Source: Hoeflea phototrophica DFL-43 (GTDB lineage Bacteria > Pseudomonadota > Alphaproteobacteria > Rhizobiales > Rhizobiaceae). From it: 64,000 bases of DNA. The notes below the pieces were generated by a model, which saw nothing but the letters and a program-made list of their open reading frames with translations, made no database searches and was not told the origin of the DNA. The stretch is taken from the NCBI RefSeq assembly GCF_000154705.2, contig NZ_CM002917.1, forward strand, positions 186,001 through 250,000, in the 5' to 3' direction. Positions 53,351-62,342 of the stretch are shown here, in pieces (positions within the stretch are counted from its first letter, which is position 1; every line of letters begins with the position of its first letter). The position numbers and the translations under genes are program-made.

Positions 53351-54538
53351 TCATCCGCGCCGGAATGCGGTTGCGAGCAGAATCCGCAGATCCAAGAGCA
53401 GTGATTGAAGCGCCAGATACCGGGCGTCCCATTGGGCCAGCTTCGCGGGGAAACGCATGTCCACGCCATTGACCTGCGCCAGACCGGTAATGCCGGGCTT
53501 GACCGCCAGCACACCGCGCTGGTCTCGTTCAGCAATCAACTCGCTCTGACTGGGCAGGCAGGGTCGCGGTCCGACAAGACTCATTTCGTTGCGGAAGATG
53601 TTGATGATCTGCGGCAGCTCATCGAGTTTGCTCTTGCGCAACCATTGACCCTGTCTTGTGATCGCACTGGTGCTGACTTCATGGGTCCCCACATGCGCCG
53701 TTCCGGTTTTCATGGTGCGGAATTTGTAGCAGGAGAACACTTTCCCATCCTTGCCGACGCGTTCCTGAAGGAACAGCCCCGGCCCCTTGGAATCGAGCCG
53801 TATCAGGACAAAGATCGCGATCAGCAGCCACCAGAGCAACACAAGAATGCAAATCGCGAAGCCCAAATCGATCGTCCGTTTGGTGATCTGAAAGACCGGA
53901 TTGCCGCTCTGACCCTCGGAAAGGATCAGGGGCTGTGGCAGGTCGGTCGGACCCTGGCCCGAGAGGCTGATCATGAAGTCTGCGATGCGGGACACATTGA
54001 CGGACGATTTGAGGCAGGTTGCCGCCTGAAACGCCAGCCGACCAAGTGGTTTGGGCAACTTTGCTGCGAAACGGAACCGGGTCTTGAAGTCAGGATCATA
54101 CACATAGGGAAGGTAGAGGTTGACCGTATTGAGCCCGTCAAAGCTTGCAAGCTTCTTGGCCGCCATTTTCTTGCTGATCGCATAGGGTGCCTTGTTCGAA
54201 GGATCGAGCGCGTGGATCGAGGATGCATTGACAAAAGTCTCGATTCCGGCGCTTTGCGCCAGCGCTGCCATCTCCATCATCTGCTCGACATTGACCTTGA
54301 TAAACGCCTCAAGCGAGGCATCGGAACCGGTGTTCAGAACGGCCAGGTGCAACAGCATGGTGTAGCCTTGAGCAGCCTCGGCAAGTTCGGAATAGCCACA
54401 AACAGCCTGTCCCGGGAACATCTCACCAAGCTTGTCCGGATCGCGTCCAGCCAGCAAGAGGTCGGCACCCCGGTCCGCAAGCAGCGGAACCAGATGGCGC
54501 CCGACATATCCGCTTGCGCCTGTTACCACGATCTTCAT
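53351..54538 (-). CDS. NAD-dependent epimerase domain fused to a phosphoglycosyltransferase
   Basis: This 395-residue protein joins an SDR domain (residues 1-210) to a monotopic phosphoglycosyltransferase (about residues 215-395). The SDR part has the NAD loop VVTGASGYVGRHLVPLLADR and the catalytic YAISKKMAAKKL (YxxxK). The second part starts KRTIDLGFAICILVLLWWLL (one re-entrant helix) and then has SKGPGLFLQERVGKDGKVFS, YKFRTMKT, KSKLDELPQIINIFRNEMSL and VGPRPCLP, the PglC/WcaJ catalytic set with the Asp-Glu pair. It would load a sugar phosphate onto undecaprenyl phosphate, perhaps after modifying the sugar. The start at 54538 has GGAG upstream. Confidence 0.92.
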   Translation of the reverse strand: MKIVVTGASGYVGRHLVPLLADRGADLLLAGRDPDKLGEMFPGQAVCGYSELAEAAQGYTMLLHLAVLNTGSDASLEAFIKVNVEQMMEMAALAQSAGIETFVNASSIHALDPSNKAPYAISKKMAAKKLASFDGLNTVNLYLPYVYDPDFKTRFRFAAKLPKPLGRLAFQAATCLKSSVNVSRIADFMISLSGQGPTDLPQPLILSEGQSGNPVFQITKRTIDLGFAICILVLLWWLLIAIFVLIRLDSKGPGLFLQERVGKDGKVFSCYKFRTMKTGTAHVGTHEVSTSAITRQGQWLRKSKLDELPQIINIFRNEMSLVGPRPCLPSQSELIAERDQRGVLAVKPGITGLAQVNGVDMRFPAKLAQWDARYLALQSLLLDLRILLATAFRRG

Positions 54539-54930
54539 CGAGCCCCACTCCTGGCAGCATGTGTTGGTCCGGCCCAAGCCCTTACATCTATTTTGCCCTG
54601 AATGCACAGGCGGAAAAGGGAACTGGTGAACGGCTTCCGGTCGCGGCTATGTTTTGCCGATCGATCGGTCCGGAGCCTGCCATTCGGATTCCGGCGCGTC
54701 CCGGTTGTGCAACCGAAGCATCAGCCCGATTGCAAAAGGCTGCACCGATGGCTGCGCTGAACCCAGCGCCCAGATCAGCCGCCGGGGTTCAAAACATATC
54801 AGCTGGGCAGCGTCGTCAGGATCTTCGGCTGAACAACCCCATTCCGCTTGTGTCGCAGCGTGGTGTGACTGGCCGGATCTTTACAATCATTTCCGCCAGA
54901 CGGTGCAATCCTGCTCAACGACGGCGGATG
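54539..54930 (-). other. Intergenic region upstream of the SDR-PGT gene
   Basis: These 392 bp hold no gene I can support. The plus-strand open frame crossing it (142 codons) reads through the start of the fusion gene and is rich in Pro, Ser and Arg, as expected of antisense frames. It should contain the promoter of the fusion gene and the end of the YiiX-like unit; I see no clear terminator. Confidence 0.45.
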
Positions 54931-55806
54931 TCAATTGGTTGATTGCGGTATGTGTCCGGAATGATCGCTGCTGGCGTCGGTCTTCTTGCTCCAATGAAGC
55001 TGCTTGTAATCGAACCCGTATTCCAGCGTCGGCTTGACCACCCGGAAATAGGGCGAGAGATCAAAGTCCCTCGGGGCGAACAGCGAATGATGCCGGATAT
55101 GCAGGATCTCACGGCGCGAATAGTCGGAATCTGCACATTGGCGGCCCGGTATCCGCGTCGTCTCTGGCAGGATCGGGTATTTGACCGATTGGTAGGCCTG
55201 GGCGATCATCGAGGAGCAGATCGCGCGGGTCGGGTCGCCTGATCCGAAGGCGAGCATGCGTCGCCGCCAGCGCACCGGCACCGGCGGCGTGGGGAGAAAG
55301 TACCGCATCAGATCGAAGATGTTTTTCATGTCGTAGCGCACACCCAGGCGCTCCACCATGTAGGTAACGATGGCTTTTCTATCTTCCGGTGTCAGGCCAA
55401 CGGGACGGCAGATACGTGTGTTGAACCGGGCATATTTTGACAGCGGGACGGCGACGCATCCTTCGCCAAGATTGACCTCGACGAGTTGCGGCTTTTCGGC
55501 CGCTGCGGCCAGTCTGTCAGCGCTTTCGTTCTCCCCGGCCCTGGCGGCCGGGTCGGTCTGGAGCGCGTCTCCGACATAGAGGGCCGCATGTGACCAGGTT
55601 GACTGGGTCAGATACTTGATCGCGGCAGAAACCTTCTGATTGCCTTCGATCAGAAGAATGTCTCCGGGTTCGAGCGTTCGCGACAGCGTTTCCGGGTCTG
55701 ACGGCGTATAGGGCTCATAATCTGTATTGGGCGAGTTCAGCCGCCGGGCCAGAAAACGGCCCAGGCGGTCCAACAAGGTTTCGGTTGTTTCGCGTGCTTC
55801 AGTCAT
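54931..55806 (-). CDS. YiiX-like papain-fold cysteine hydrolase
   Basis: This 291-residue protein resembles the permuted NlpC/P60 (YiiX/YebB) group. The block LEPGDILLIEGNQKVSAAIK (about residues 45-64) comes first, with the catalytic His in YLTQSTWSHAALYVGD. The catalytic Cys is near the C-terminal side in TRAICSSMIAQAYQSV. Between them is an insert of about 30 Ala- and Glu-rich residues. There is no signal peptide, so it may act on the cytosolic face or on lipids. The start at 55806 lacks a clear ribosome site; the frame extends to 55920. It is divergent from mbfA. Confidence 0.82.
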   Translation of the reverse strand: MTEARETTETLLDRLGRFLARRLNSPNTDYEPYTPSDPETLSRTLEPGDILLIEGNQKVSAAIKYLTQSTWSHAALYVGDALQTDPAARAGENESADRLAAAAEKPQLVEVNLGEGCVAVPLSKYARFNTRICRPVGLTPEDRKAIVTYMVERLGVRYDMKNIFDLMRYFLPTPPVPVRWRRRMLAFGSGDPTRAICSSMIAQAYQSVKYPILPETTRIPGRQCADSDYSRREILHIRHHSLFAPRDFDLSPYFRVVKPTLEYGFDYKQLHWSKKTDASSDHSGHIPQSTN

Positions 55807-55900
55807 AGTGGAACACTTGGCCGTTGAATCGGACAGGATCAACCCGCTTTCCTTCAACTTTGCGTTTGCCGCGCTTGAAAAAAGGAGTGGCATCCCATAG

Positions 55901-55917
55901 TTTAGAATAATTCTAAA
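55901..55917 (+). promoter_or_regulatory. ICE box (Irr-binding iron control element) of mbfA
   Basis: TTTAGAATAATTCTAAA is a perfect palindrome and matches exactly the rhizobial ICE consensus TTTAGAA-N3-TTCTAAA. It ends 12 bp before the mbfA start codon. In Bradyrhizobium and Agrobacterium, Irr binds such a site to repress mbfA when iron is low. It also lies in the divergent region toward the YiiX-like gene. Confidence 0.92.
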
Positions 55918-55929
55918 CAAGAGGCTGCC

Positions 55930-56913
55930 ATGCTGACCCGTCTCATTGGTTTCAATCGCCGTCCCTTCAGTTCATTGAGTGAGCAGGAGGTCCTCGCCCT
56001 GGCAATTTCGTCGGAGGAAGATGATTCCCGCATTTACCTCGCCTATGCGGATCATTTGCGCGAGGACTACCCGCAATCCGCAAAAGTGTTCGATGAGATG
56101 GCCCAGGAAGAAGGGGCCCACCGTGCCCGGCTGATCGACCGCCACAAGGCCCGCTTCGGAGACCGGATTCCGCTGATCCGGCGCGAACATGTTCGCGGCT
56201 TCTATGAACGCAAGCCCGATTGGCTGATCAAGAGCCAGCCGCTCGACAAGATCCGTCAGACTGCAGAAGACATGGAGGCTCAGGCCCATAATTTTTACCT
56301 GGCAGCTGCGCAGCGCACCGGCGATGCCGATACGCGGCAATTGCTTGGCGACCTGGCGATCGCCGAAAAGGGTCACGGTTCGTTGGCCAGGCGGCTTGGG
56401 CTCGAGCACACACCGGAAGATATCAAGTCTGAGGAAGACCAGACCGCGCGCCGCAAATTCATTCTCACCTATGTCCAGCCGGGTCTTGCCGGTCTGATGG
56501 ATGGTTCTGTTTCGACCCTGGCGCCGATTTTTGCCACCGCCTTCGCCACCGGCGACACCTGGACCACATTCCTGGTCGGCCTGTCGGCATCTGTCGGCGC
56601 CGGTATCTCAATGGGCTTCACCGAGGCCGCGCATGATGATGGTGTGATTTCAGGCCGGGGCTCACCACTCAAGCGTGGGCTTGCATCGGGCATCATGACC
56701 GCAGTCGGCGGCTTGGGTCATGCGCTGCCCTATCTGATCCCCGACTTCACCATTGCCACCACGGTTGCTGTTGCAATTGTCTTCATTGAGCTCTGGGCCA
56801 TTGCCTGGATCCAAAATCATTGGATGGAAACACCCTGGAGCCGGGCGATTTTTCAGGTGGTTCTCGGCGGAGCGCTGGTGTTCGCGGCCGGGATATTGAT
56901 CGGAAACGCTTGA
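55930..56913 (+). CDS. mbfA: Membrane-bound ferritin MbfA (erythrin-VIT1 iron exporter)
   Basis: This 327-residue protein joins a ferritin-like di-iron domain (residues 1-165) to a VIT1/CCC1-type membrane domain (about residues 175-325, five helices). The ferritin part shows the EEDDSRIYLAYADHLRED and MAQEEGAHRARLIDRH helices with EExxH-like iron ligands, and a second pair in EDMEAQAHNFY and IAEKGHGS. The VIT1 part has YVQPGLAGLMDGSVSTLAPI and VGLSASVGAGISMGFTEAAH. It exports iron and protects against iron and peroxide stress. An ICE box 12 bp upstream shows Irr control. Confidence 0.96.
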   Translation: MLTRLIGFNRRPFSSLSEQEVLALAISSEEDDSRIYLAYADHLREDYPQSAKVFDEMAQEEGAHRARLIDRHKARFGDRIPLIRREHVRGFYERKPDWLIKSQPLDKIRQTAEDMEAQAHNFYLAAAQRTGDADTRQLLGDLAIAEKGHGSLARRLGLEHTPEDIKSEEDQTARRKFILTYVQPGLAGLMDGSVSTLAPIFATAFATGDTWTTFLVGLSASVGAGISMGFTEAAHDDGVISGRGSPLKRGLASGIMTAVGGLGHALPYLIPDFTIATTVAVAIVFIELWAIAWIQNHWMETPWSRAIFQVVLGGALVFAAGILIGNA

Positions 56914-57012
56914 GCATGCTCTTGCCAATAGGTCAGATGTAAAGGATATGTGCGGCCTAAAATAATAATGAGTTGACCGGTTTGGGCGCTGGCGGGCCGG
57001 GGAAGTAGGGCC

Positions 57013-58959
57013 ATGTTGCAGAATTTTGTTGTCTGGCTGTTGGCGAGGGACCGGCGTGTAAAGCAGTTGGTCCTGGTGGCTGCTGACACCTTCATTGTCG
57101 TGTTCGGAGCGTGGTTGGCTTACTGCATCCGTTTGGATGCAATATATGTTCCCAATCAGTCTCAGCTGGTTATGATCCTCTCGGCGCCATTGATCGCTAT
57201 CCCCATTTTCTTTGGTTTCGGGATGTATCGGTCGCTGATCCGATACGTAGGTCAGGAGGCGATCTGGTCGGCCTTCAAGGCTGTTGGTTTGACAGCACTG
57301 CTCTGGGGATTGCTAGCATTTATGACGCGCGCCTATGGGATCCAGGGGGTTCCGCGTTCGGTTCTCGTCCTGACCTGGCTTTTCGTGCTTGTCATGGTGA
57401 TCAGCCTGCGGTTTTGGGCACGCTGGTTTCTTGTTACGCAAAGCAGTGGCTCTGTACCGCGCAGGTATTTCCTCATATACGGGGCGGGAGAGGCGGCGAG
57501 ACAGATTGCATCGACGTTGCAAAGCCAGAATCCTCGGTTGTCGGTCATTCACGCCACCGATGATCCGAGCCTATATGGCCGTCTGATCGGCGGCAACGCG
57601 GTCTTTCCCTCAAAGGATGTCCCCGACTTGGTCCGTCGCTACGAGATCAAGGATGCGATCATCACCCTTCGTTACACCAGCAATGCAAAGCGGATGGATG
57701 TGGTTGAATCGCTGCGCAAACAGGGTGTCCGGGTGCGGATACTGCCACCGTTCGCGGACATTGTGGACGGCAAGCACATGGTCAACATGGTTCGGGAGGT
57801 CGAAATTGGTGATCTTCTCGGCCGTGAAATGGCGACACCTGACAAGAAATTGATGGAAATCAACACCAGCGGCAAAGTCGTGCTCATCACAGGTGCGGGC
57901 GGGTCGATAGGATCTGAGCTCTGCCGCCAAGCGATCTCGCTGCGCACATCCAAGCTGGTGCTGCTGGAGAACAGCGAAGTTGCGCTCTACCAGATTATGC
58001 GCGAACTCAGCCAGAAGGGCGATTTGGAAATCGTACCGATCCTCGGATCGGTGATGGACCAACCGCTTGTAAAACGGCTCTTCGATGAACACGGGGTCAA
58101 CACCGTGTTTCACGCCGCGGCCTACAAGCATGTGCCGCTGGTCGAAGACAATCCGTTTCAGGGTGTCATCAACAATTCGCTCGGAACACTGTCAGTCGCA
58201 ACCGCGGCCTTTGAATCCAATGTCGAGGTCATGGTTCTGGTCTCCACAGACAAGGCGGTTTGGCCATCAAGCGTCATGGGCGCATCCAAGCGGATTGCCG
58301 AACTTATCATTCAGGATTTCGCTGCGAAGTCGAAGCGCGACAAGCTGTCCAAGACCTTCTGTGCTGTCCGTTTTGGAAATGTCATCGGATCGAGCGGCTC
58401 GGTCATTCCCCTGTTTCGCGAGCAGATCCGCAGCGGCGGGCCGCTGACTCTGACCGATACCGGCGCGACGCGGTATTTCATGACTGTTTCCGAAGCGGCC
58501 CAGTTGGTGATTCAGGCAGGCAGCATCGCGCGGCCTGACAGCAAACAATCCGAGAGCGAGGGGGATATCTACCTCCTCGACATGGGAGATCCGGTTCTGA
58601 TCAGGGATTTGGCGGTCAAGATGATCCAGCTGTCGAACCTGACCGTCTGCGACGAAACCAATCCGCAAGGTGACATCGCCATGCAGATCATCGGCCTGCG
58701 ACCCGGTGAAAAACTCCATGAGGTTTTGCGCTATTCGGTCAAAGAGCCAAACCCGACCGCCCATCCGAAGATCTCGGTTGCATCCGAACCCCCGGCCGAA
58801 GCTCTGGATTTCGATCAGCTCTACGCGGACCTGAGACAGATCGCAGCGGCACATGACCATGATCGGCTTATGGAACTGCTCTCTCGTGTCACGGGTCTTA
58901 GCCGCCCTGAAGATGGCGACGAAAGCAATCCGGACAGTTCATGCCCGCGGACGGTTTAA
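57013..58959 (+). CDS. WbpM/CapD-like nucleotide-sugar 4,6-dehydratase
   Basis: This 648-residue protein has four N-terminal membrane helices (about residues 18-140), a CoA-binding-like Rossmann domain (about residues 145-270) and an extended SDR catalytic domain (from about residue 290). The latter holds LITGAGGSIGSELCRQ and the substrate block STDKAVWPSSVMGASKR, where Met replaces the catalytic Tyr as in the WbpM/PglF group. The usual STDKAVRPTNVMGATKR carries Trp-Pro-Ser-Ser here. It would dehydrate UDP-GlcNAc or a similar sugar for surface polysaccharide. The SDR-PGT fusion gene lies 2.5 kb to the left. Confidence 0.92.
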   Translation: MLQNFVVWLLARDRRVKQLVLVAADTFIVVFGAWLAYCIRLDAIYVPNQSQLVMILSAPLIAIPIFFGFGMYRSLIRYVGQEAIWSAFKAVGLTALLWGLLAFMTRAYGIQGVPRSVLVLTWLFVLVMVISLRFWARWFLVTQSSGSVPRRYFLIYGAGEAARQIASTLQSQNPRLSVIHATDDPSLYGRLIGGNAVFPSKDVPDLVRRYEIKDAIITLRYTSNAKRMDVVESLRKQGVRVRILPPFADIVDGKHMVNMVREVEIGDLLGREMATPDKKLMEINTSGKVVLITGAGGSIGSELCRQAISLRTSKLVLLENSEVALYQIMRELSQKGDLEIVPILGSVMDQPLVKRLFDEHGVNTVFHAAAYKHVPLVEDNPFQGVINNSLGTLSVATAAFESNVEVMVLVSTDKAVWPSSVMGASKRIAELIIQDFAAKSKRDKLSKTFCAVRFGNVIGSSGSVIPLFREQIRSGGPLTLTDTGATRYFMTVSEAAQLVIQAGSIARPDSKQSESEGDIYLLDMGDPVLIRDLAVKMIQLSNLTVCDETNPQGDIAMQIIGLRPGEKLHEVLRYSVKEPNPTAHPKISVASEPPAEALDFDQLYADLRQIAAAHDHDRLMELLSRVTGLSRPEDGDESNPDSSCPRTV

Positions 58960-59256
58960 CACAGCAACCCGGTCTTCGGGTGGATTGATGCAGCCCTCTG
59001 CTGGGATCACGTTGCTCTGGCTTGGATATCAATGCCGGACCCGGCGCCTTTTTCGTTGCAGCTGGTCTGATCCGGTTCTAGTCTGGCCTCGATTTCATCT
59101 CAGGGGCTTTAAGATGTGGCAGGGTGTTTTTCCCGCGGTAGCGATGCGATTGGACACCGCAGGTGGACACCACAATTTCCGCAATGACCGTTGGTTCTGC
59201 TCACTGGTGCGGACCATCAGGATGATCGAGCCGACTGTGAAGAACAGATCCCAATT

Positions 59257-60528
59257 GTGAGTGCGAAGCCGCGCCGCATCGAGCCGTTGACGCTGCTCAT
59301 AGGCGTTTCCATGACCATCGGTTATGGCACGCTTTATTACCCCTTCGCCATTCTCGGTCCCGAGATCGCTCGGGCCCAGGGCTGGAGCAACAGCTTTGTG
59401 TTTGGTGTTTTCTCGGTGGCATTGCTGACCAGCGCGGCCACAGCCTCGGTCGTTGGCCATGCGATGGACCGTTTCGGCGCGCGGCCGGTGATGGTCGTAG
59501 GGTCTTTTTTCGCCACCTGCGTGCTTGTCAATCTCTCCTTTGTCGAGACCATGGTTGGCTTTGCCGTTGCCATGCTGCTGATCGAATTCGCCGCGCGCAT
59601 GGTCCAGTATGAGACCGGCTTTGCCGCATTGACCGCCCTGCATGGCCGCAACGCCAGGCGCCCCATTGCCCACGTGACCCTGGTCGCCGGTTTCGCCTCG
59701 ACCGTCTTCTGGCCGTTGATCCATTGGTTGCTGGGCTTCATGGACTGGCGCGGGGTCTTTCTGGTTCTCGCTGCGATCAATTTTCTTGTTGCCCTGCCGA
59801 TTCATATGCTGGTTCCCAACAGGCCGGAACTGCGTGCTGCAGATCGGAACGACGAGCCGGAACCGCAAACCGCGAGCGCCGCTGGCTTGGTCGCCCAGCC
59901 GCTTCGGGATCCTGGCCTGCTGCAACCCGGCCGTCGCATGCCGGCCTTTTTGCTGCTTTCACTCGCCTTCGCGGGGGGCAGCTTCCTGATGTCTGCGGTG
60001 CACACCTCATTTTTCCTGATCCTCGATCAGATGGGCCGCGCGGCTGCGTTGGCTGCGTTGGCTGGTGCGGTGATCGGCCCGATGCAGGTCGCTGCCAGAT
60101 TGATCGAAATGGTCACCGGGGAGCGCGTTGCCTCTTCGATGGTCGGATTGATCTCCACCGGCACCTTGTTTCTGGGCATCGTGATCCTTGCTGCGGGTCT
60201 ATGGTTTGATGCGGACTTGGTCATCATCGCTTTCGCGGTCAGCTTTGGCATCGGGCAGGGGCTCAACTTCATCGCCCGCGCGATTCTGCCCGCCAGACTG
60301 TTCGGAACTGATGGGTATGGCGCAATGACCGGAAAGCTCGCCACCATTCGCTTGTTTGCGATGGCCGGTGCCCCGTTTTGTACGGCACTGGCACTGACCC
60401 ATGCAGGCATCGGCATAACCTTCGCCATGCTGATCGGCATTGCCGCCGTCAGCGTCGCAGCGTCATGGGCTTTGTGGGGGATAGAAAGGCGCTGCGGCAG
60501 CGCGCAAGCTCTCGCATCCGCGCAATGA
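59257..60528 (+). CDS. Major facilitator superfamily transporter
   Basis: This 423-residue inner-membrane protein has about twelve hydrophobic helices. The loop between helices 2 and 3 carries the MFS motif A-like VVGHAMDRFGARPVMVVGSF. A polar loop of about 45 residues (residues 180-225, RPELRAADRNDEPEPQTAS) separates the halves. It looks like the oxalate/monocarboxylate-type branch, but no substrate can be assigned. The start is uncertain: I use the GTG at 59257 because the conserved sequence begins just after it; the frame opens at 59191. The 297-bp gap before it (58960-59256) shows no other gene. Confidence 0.87.
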   Translation: MSAKPRRIEPLTLLIGVSMTIGYGTLYYPFAILGPEIARAQGWSNSFVFGVFSVALLTSAATASVVGHAMDRFGARPVMVVGSFFATCVLVNLSFVETMVGFAVAMLLIEFAARMVQYETGFAALTALHGRNARRPIAHVTLVAGFASTVFWPLIHWLLGFMDWRGVFLVLAAINFLVALPIHMLVPNRPELRAADRNDEPEPQTASAAGLVAQPLRDPGLLQPGRRMPAFLLLSLAFAGGSFLMSAVHTSFFLILDQMGRAAALAALAGAVIGPMQVAARLIEMVTGERVASSMVGLISTGTLFLGIVILAAGLWFDADLVIIAFAVSFGIGQGLNFIARAILPARLFGTDGYGAMTGKLATIRLFAMAGAPFCTALALTHAGIGITFAMLIGIAAVSVAASWALWGIERRCGSAQALASAQ

Positions 60529-60565
60529 GATGGTGAGCTGAAAAACGGCCCTGCCGGACCCCTGA

Positions 60566-61174
60566 TCAGCGCAACGCGCCGACCATGACCTCTGTGCTGT
60601 TCTCGATGGTCACCCAGCGGCCCGAATTGTTGGAGGCCTGACGCTTGAGATAGCTGTAGGGCGTGTCGCGCCAAAGCTTCACATCGTCTTCGAGATTGTC
60701 GAGCACAAAATCGCCTTCGGAGGTCCTCAGCGTCAGCACTGCATGGCCTTCTCCGTCTGGCTTGCGGACAACGGTGATCAGCACATCAGCCGCTGAAAAG
60801 CCCCGTTCCATCAGCATGTGGCGCTTGAGCAGCACATAGTCTTCGCAGTCACCTGCGATCTGGGGATACGCCCAGACCTCTTCCTTGCCGAACAGCTCCA
60901 GATCGGTCTTGGGCATCACCGAAAAATTGACCGCACGGTTGATCTCCCGGATCACCTCCCAGCCGTAATCGGTGACCTTCGGAGCGGCGCCTGATCCTTT
61001 GACCGGTTCGCACTCGGAACTGAACTGTTTGCAGAATTCATAATGGCCGATGGGTTGGGAGGTGATCCGGCCGGTCTGCATCGACAGCCCGGTCGAACCG
61101 CTGACGCCAGTAAAGGCGAAAAACGCCGCGGACGCGACCATCATAGCCTTGTATTTTCCCGGTCCACGAAACAT
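60566..61174 (-). CDS. Bacterial transglutaminase-like cysteine peptidase (BTLCP, C93)
   Basis: This 202-residue protein has a signal segment (MFRGPGKYKAMMVASAAFFA) and a transglutaminase-like fold. The triad is in IAGDCEDYVLLKRHML (Cys), GEGHAVLTLRTSEGDF (His) and VLDNLEDDVKLW (Asp). BTLCP members such as LapG process large adhesins in some bacteria and need calcium; the rhizobial group has unknown targets. Two Cys in YEFCKQFSSEC may form a disulphide. The start at 61174 has GGAG 9 nt upstream; the ATG at 61195 has none. It is convergent with the MFS gene. Confidence 0.9.
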   Translation of the reverse strand: MFRGPGKYKAMMVASAAFFAFTGVSGSTGLSMQTGRITSQPIGHYEFCKQFSSECEPVKGSGAAPKVTDYGWEVIREINRAVNFSVMPKTDLELFGKEEVWAYPQIAGDCEDYVLLKRHMLMERGFSAADVLITVVRKPDGEGHAVLTLRTSEGDFVLDNLEDDVKLWRDTPYSYLKRQASNNSGRWVTIENSTEVMVGALR

Positions 61175-61355
61175 TTCCGGTGTACTCCACGCCATCCCAA
61201 TTCATTAACAAATAGTTAAGAACGGTTGGCGCGAAGAGTCAATTACAGGATTCCCGCATCTCCCGATATGGTTACCGGCCGCGACCGCAGTGGTTGGCCG
61301 GCTCGAGCGCCACCTGAGGATAGGCCGAGTGTGGGGTCGGCGGCGTTCCCGCTTT

Positions 61356-62150
61356 TCAGGAACCTGCCGGTATGCTCTCTACGGCAGCCAGGATCCTGGC
61401 AATGTCCTCATCGCGCGAGAGCCGGTGGTCGCCGTCACGGATGAGGGTGAGGGTGACATTCTCCGATGGCAAGTGCTCCATCAGCTTGAGCGCGTGCTGC
61501 CACGGCACGTCCGGATCCGCCATGCCCTGAATGATGTGAACCGGTGCGCCGGTTTCGATCAGCCCCTCAAGAACCCGGTTCTTGCGGCCGTCCTCGAACA
61601 GGGCGCGTGTGAACACGTTCGGATCCGGGCCGTAAGGTGTGGGCTCTTCATAGTAGCCGTCCCGTTCCAGCGCCTCGCGCTGCGCTTCTGTCAGTTCGGG
61701 TTCCATCAGCTCAAGCGTGAAATCCGGTGCCGGCGCGATCAGCACCAGACCGGCGATGCGCTCGCCCTCACCGCGCTTGCGAAGCTCCTGAACCATCCTG
61801 AGCGCAACCCAGCCACCCATCGATGAGCCGACCAGGATCTGCGGGCCGGAGGTGAATGTGTCGAACGCCGCCAGGCTCTCCTCAAGCCAGCGTGAAATCG
61901 TGCCCTCCCGGAATTCGCCGCCCGAAGCGCCATGACCGGAATAATCAAACCTGAGCGCAGCCCGGCCTTCCTCTCCCGCCTTGTCACACAAGGCCACTGC
62001 CTTCGAGCCGCTCATGTCAGACCGGTAACCGCCGAGCCAGACCACGCCTGGCAGATCGCGTCCGATCCCGGTTGCGGCGCGCATAAGCGCTGCAATTGGT
62101 CTTGCTGCATTGCCGTCACCGACGGTCAGTTCTTTGGCAATTGGGTTCAT
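61356..62150 (-). CDS. Alpha/beta hydrolase
   Basis: This 264-residue protein has the hydrolase fold of the ABHD10/serine-lipase-like type. The nucleophile elbow is ILVGSSMGGWVALRM (Ser, about residue 113), the acid is in IIQGMADPDVPWQHAL and the His is in IRDGDHRLSRDED. The early block PGVVWLGGYRSDMSGSKAVA and RFDYSGHGASGG fit the same group. Substrates could be thioesters or carboxylic esters. The ATG at 62150 has GGGGTG upstream; 62156 is a close alternative. It is divergent from infC. Confidence 0.9.
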   Translation of the reverse strand: MNPIAKELTVGDGNAARPIAALMRAATGIGRDLPGVVWLGGYRSDMSGSKAVALCDKAGEEGRAALRFDYSGHGASGGEFREGTISRWLEESLAAFDTFTSGPQILVGSSMGGWVALRMVQELRKRGEGERIAGLVLIAPAPDFTLELMEPELTEAQREALERDGYYEEPTPYGPDPNVFTRALFEDGRKNRVLEGLIETGAPVHIIQGMADPDVPWQHALKLMEHLPSENVTLTLIRDGDHRLSRDEDIARILAAVESIPAGS

Positions 62151-62342
62151 CGTCATCACCCCGTTTCTCAAGAAGTTTTTGCTCTCTTACAAGATTCGGC
62201 GCTGATCGGCGTAACCTGTGGTGATTTTTTCGCTAAGTCATGCTATTGACAGCCGCCCGCTGATCAGGACATTGCGCGAAAACATCTGTGCTCGCGCTTC
62301 GCAATCGGCGGAACCGGACCAATTATTCAGGAGACCAAAGCC

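Noticed and set aside
53405..54601. 398-codon open frame on the plus strand opposite the SDR-PGT fusion
   Set aside because: It is antisense to a protein with clear catalytic motifs.
54514..54942. 142-codon plus-strand frame in the gap before the SDR-PGT gene
   Set aside because: It reads through the start of the fusion gene antisense and lacks a ribosome site.
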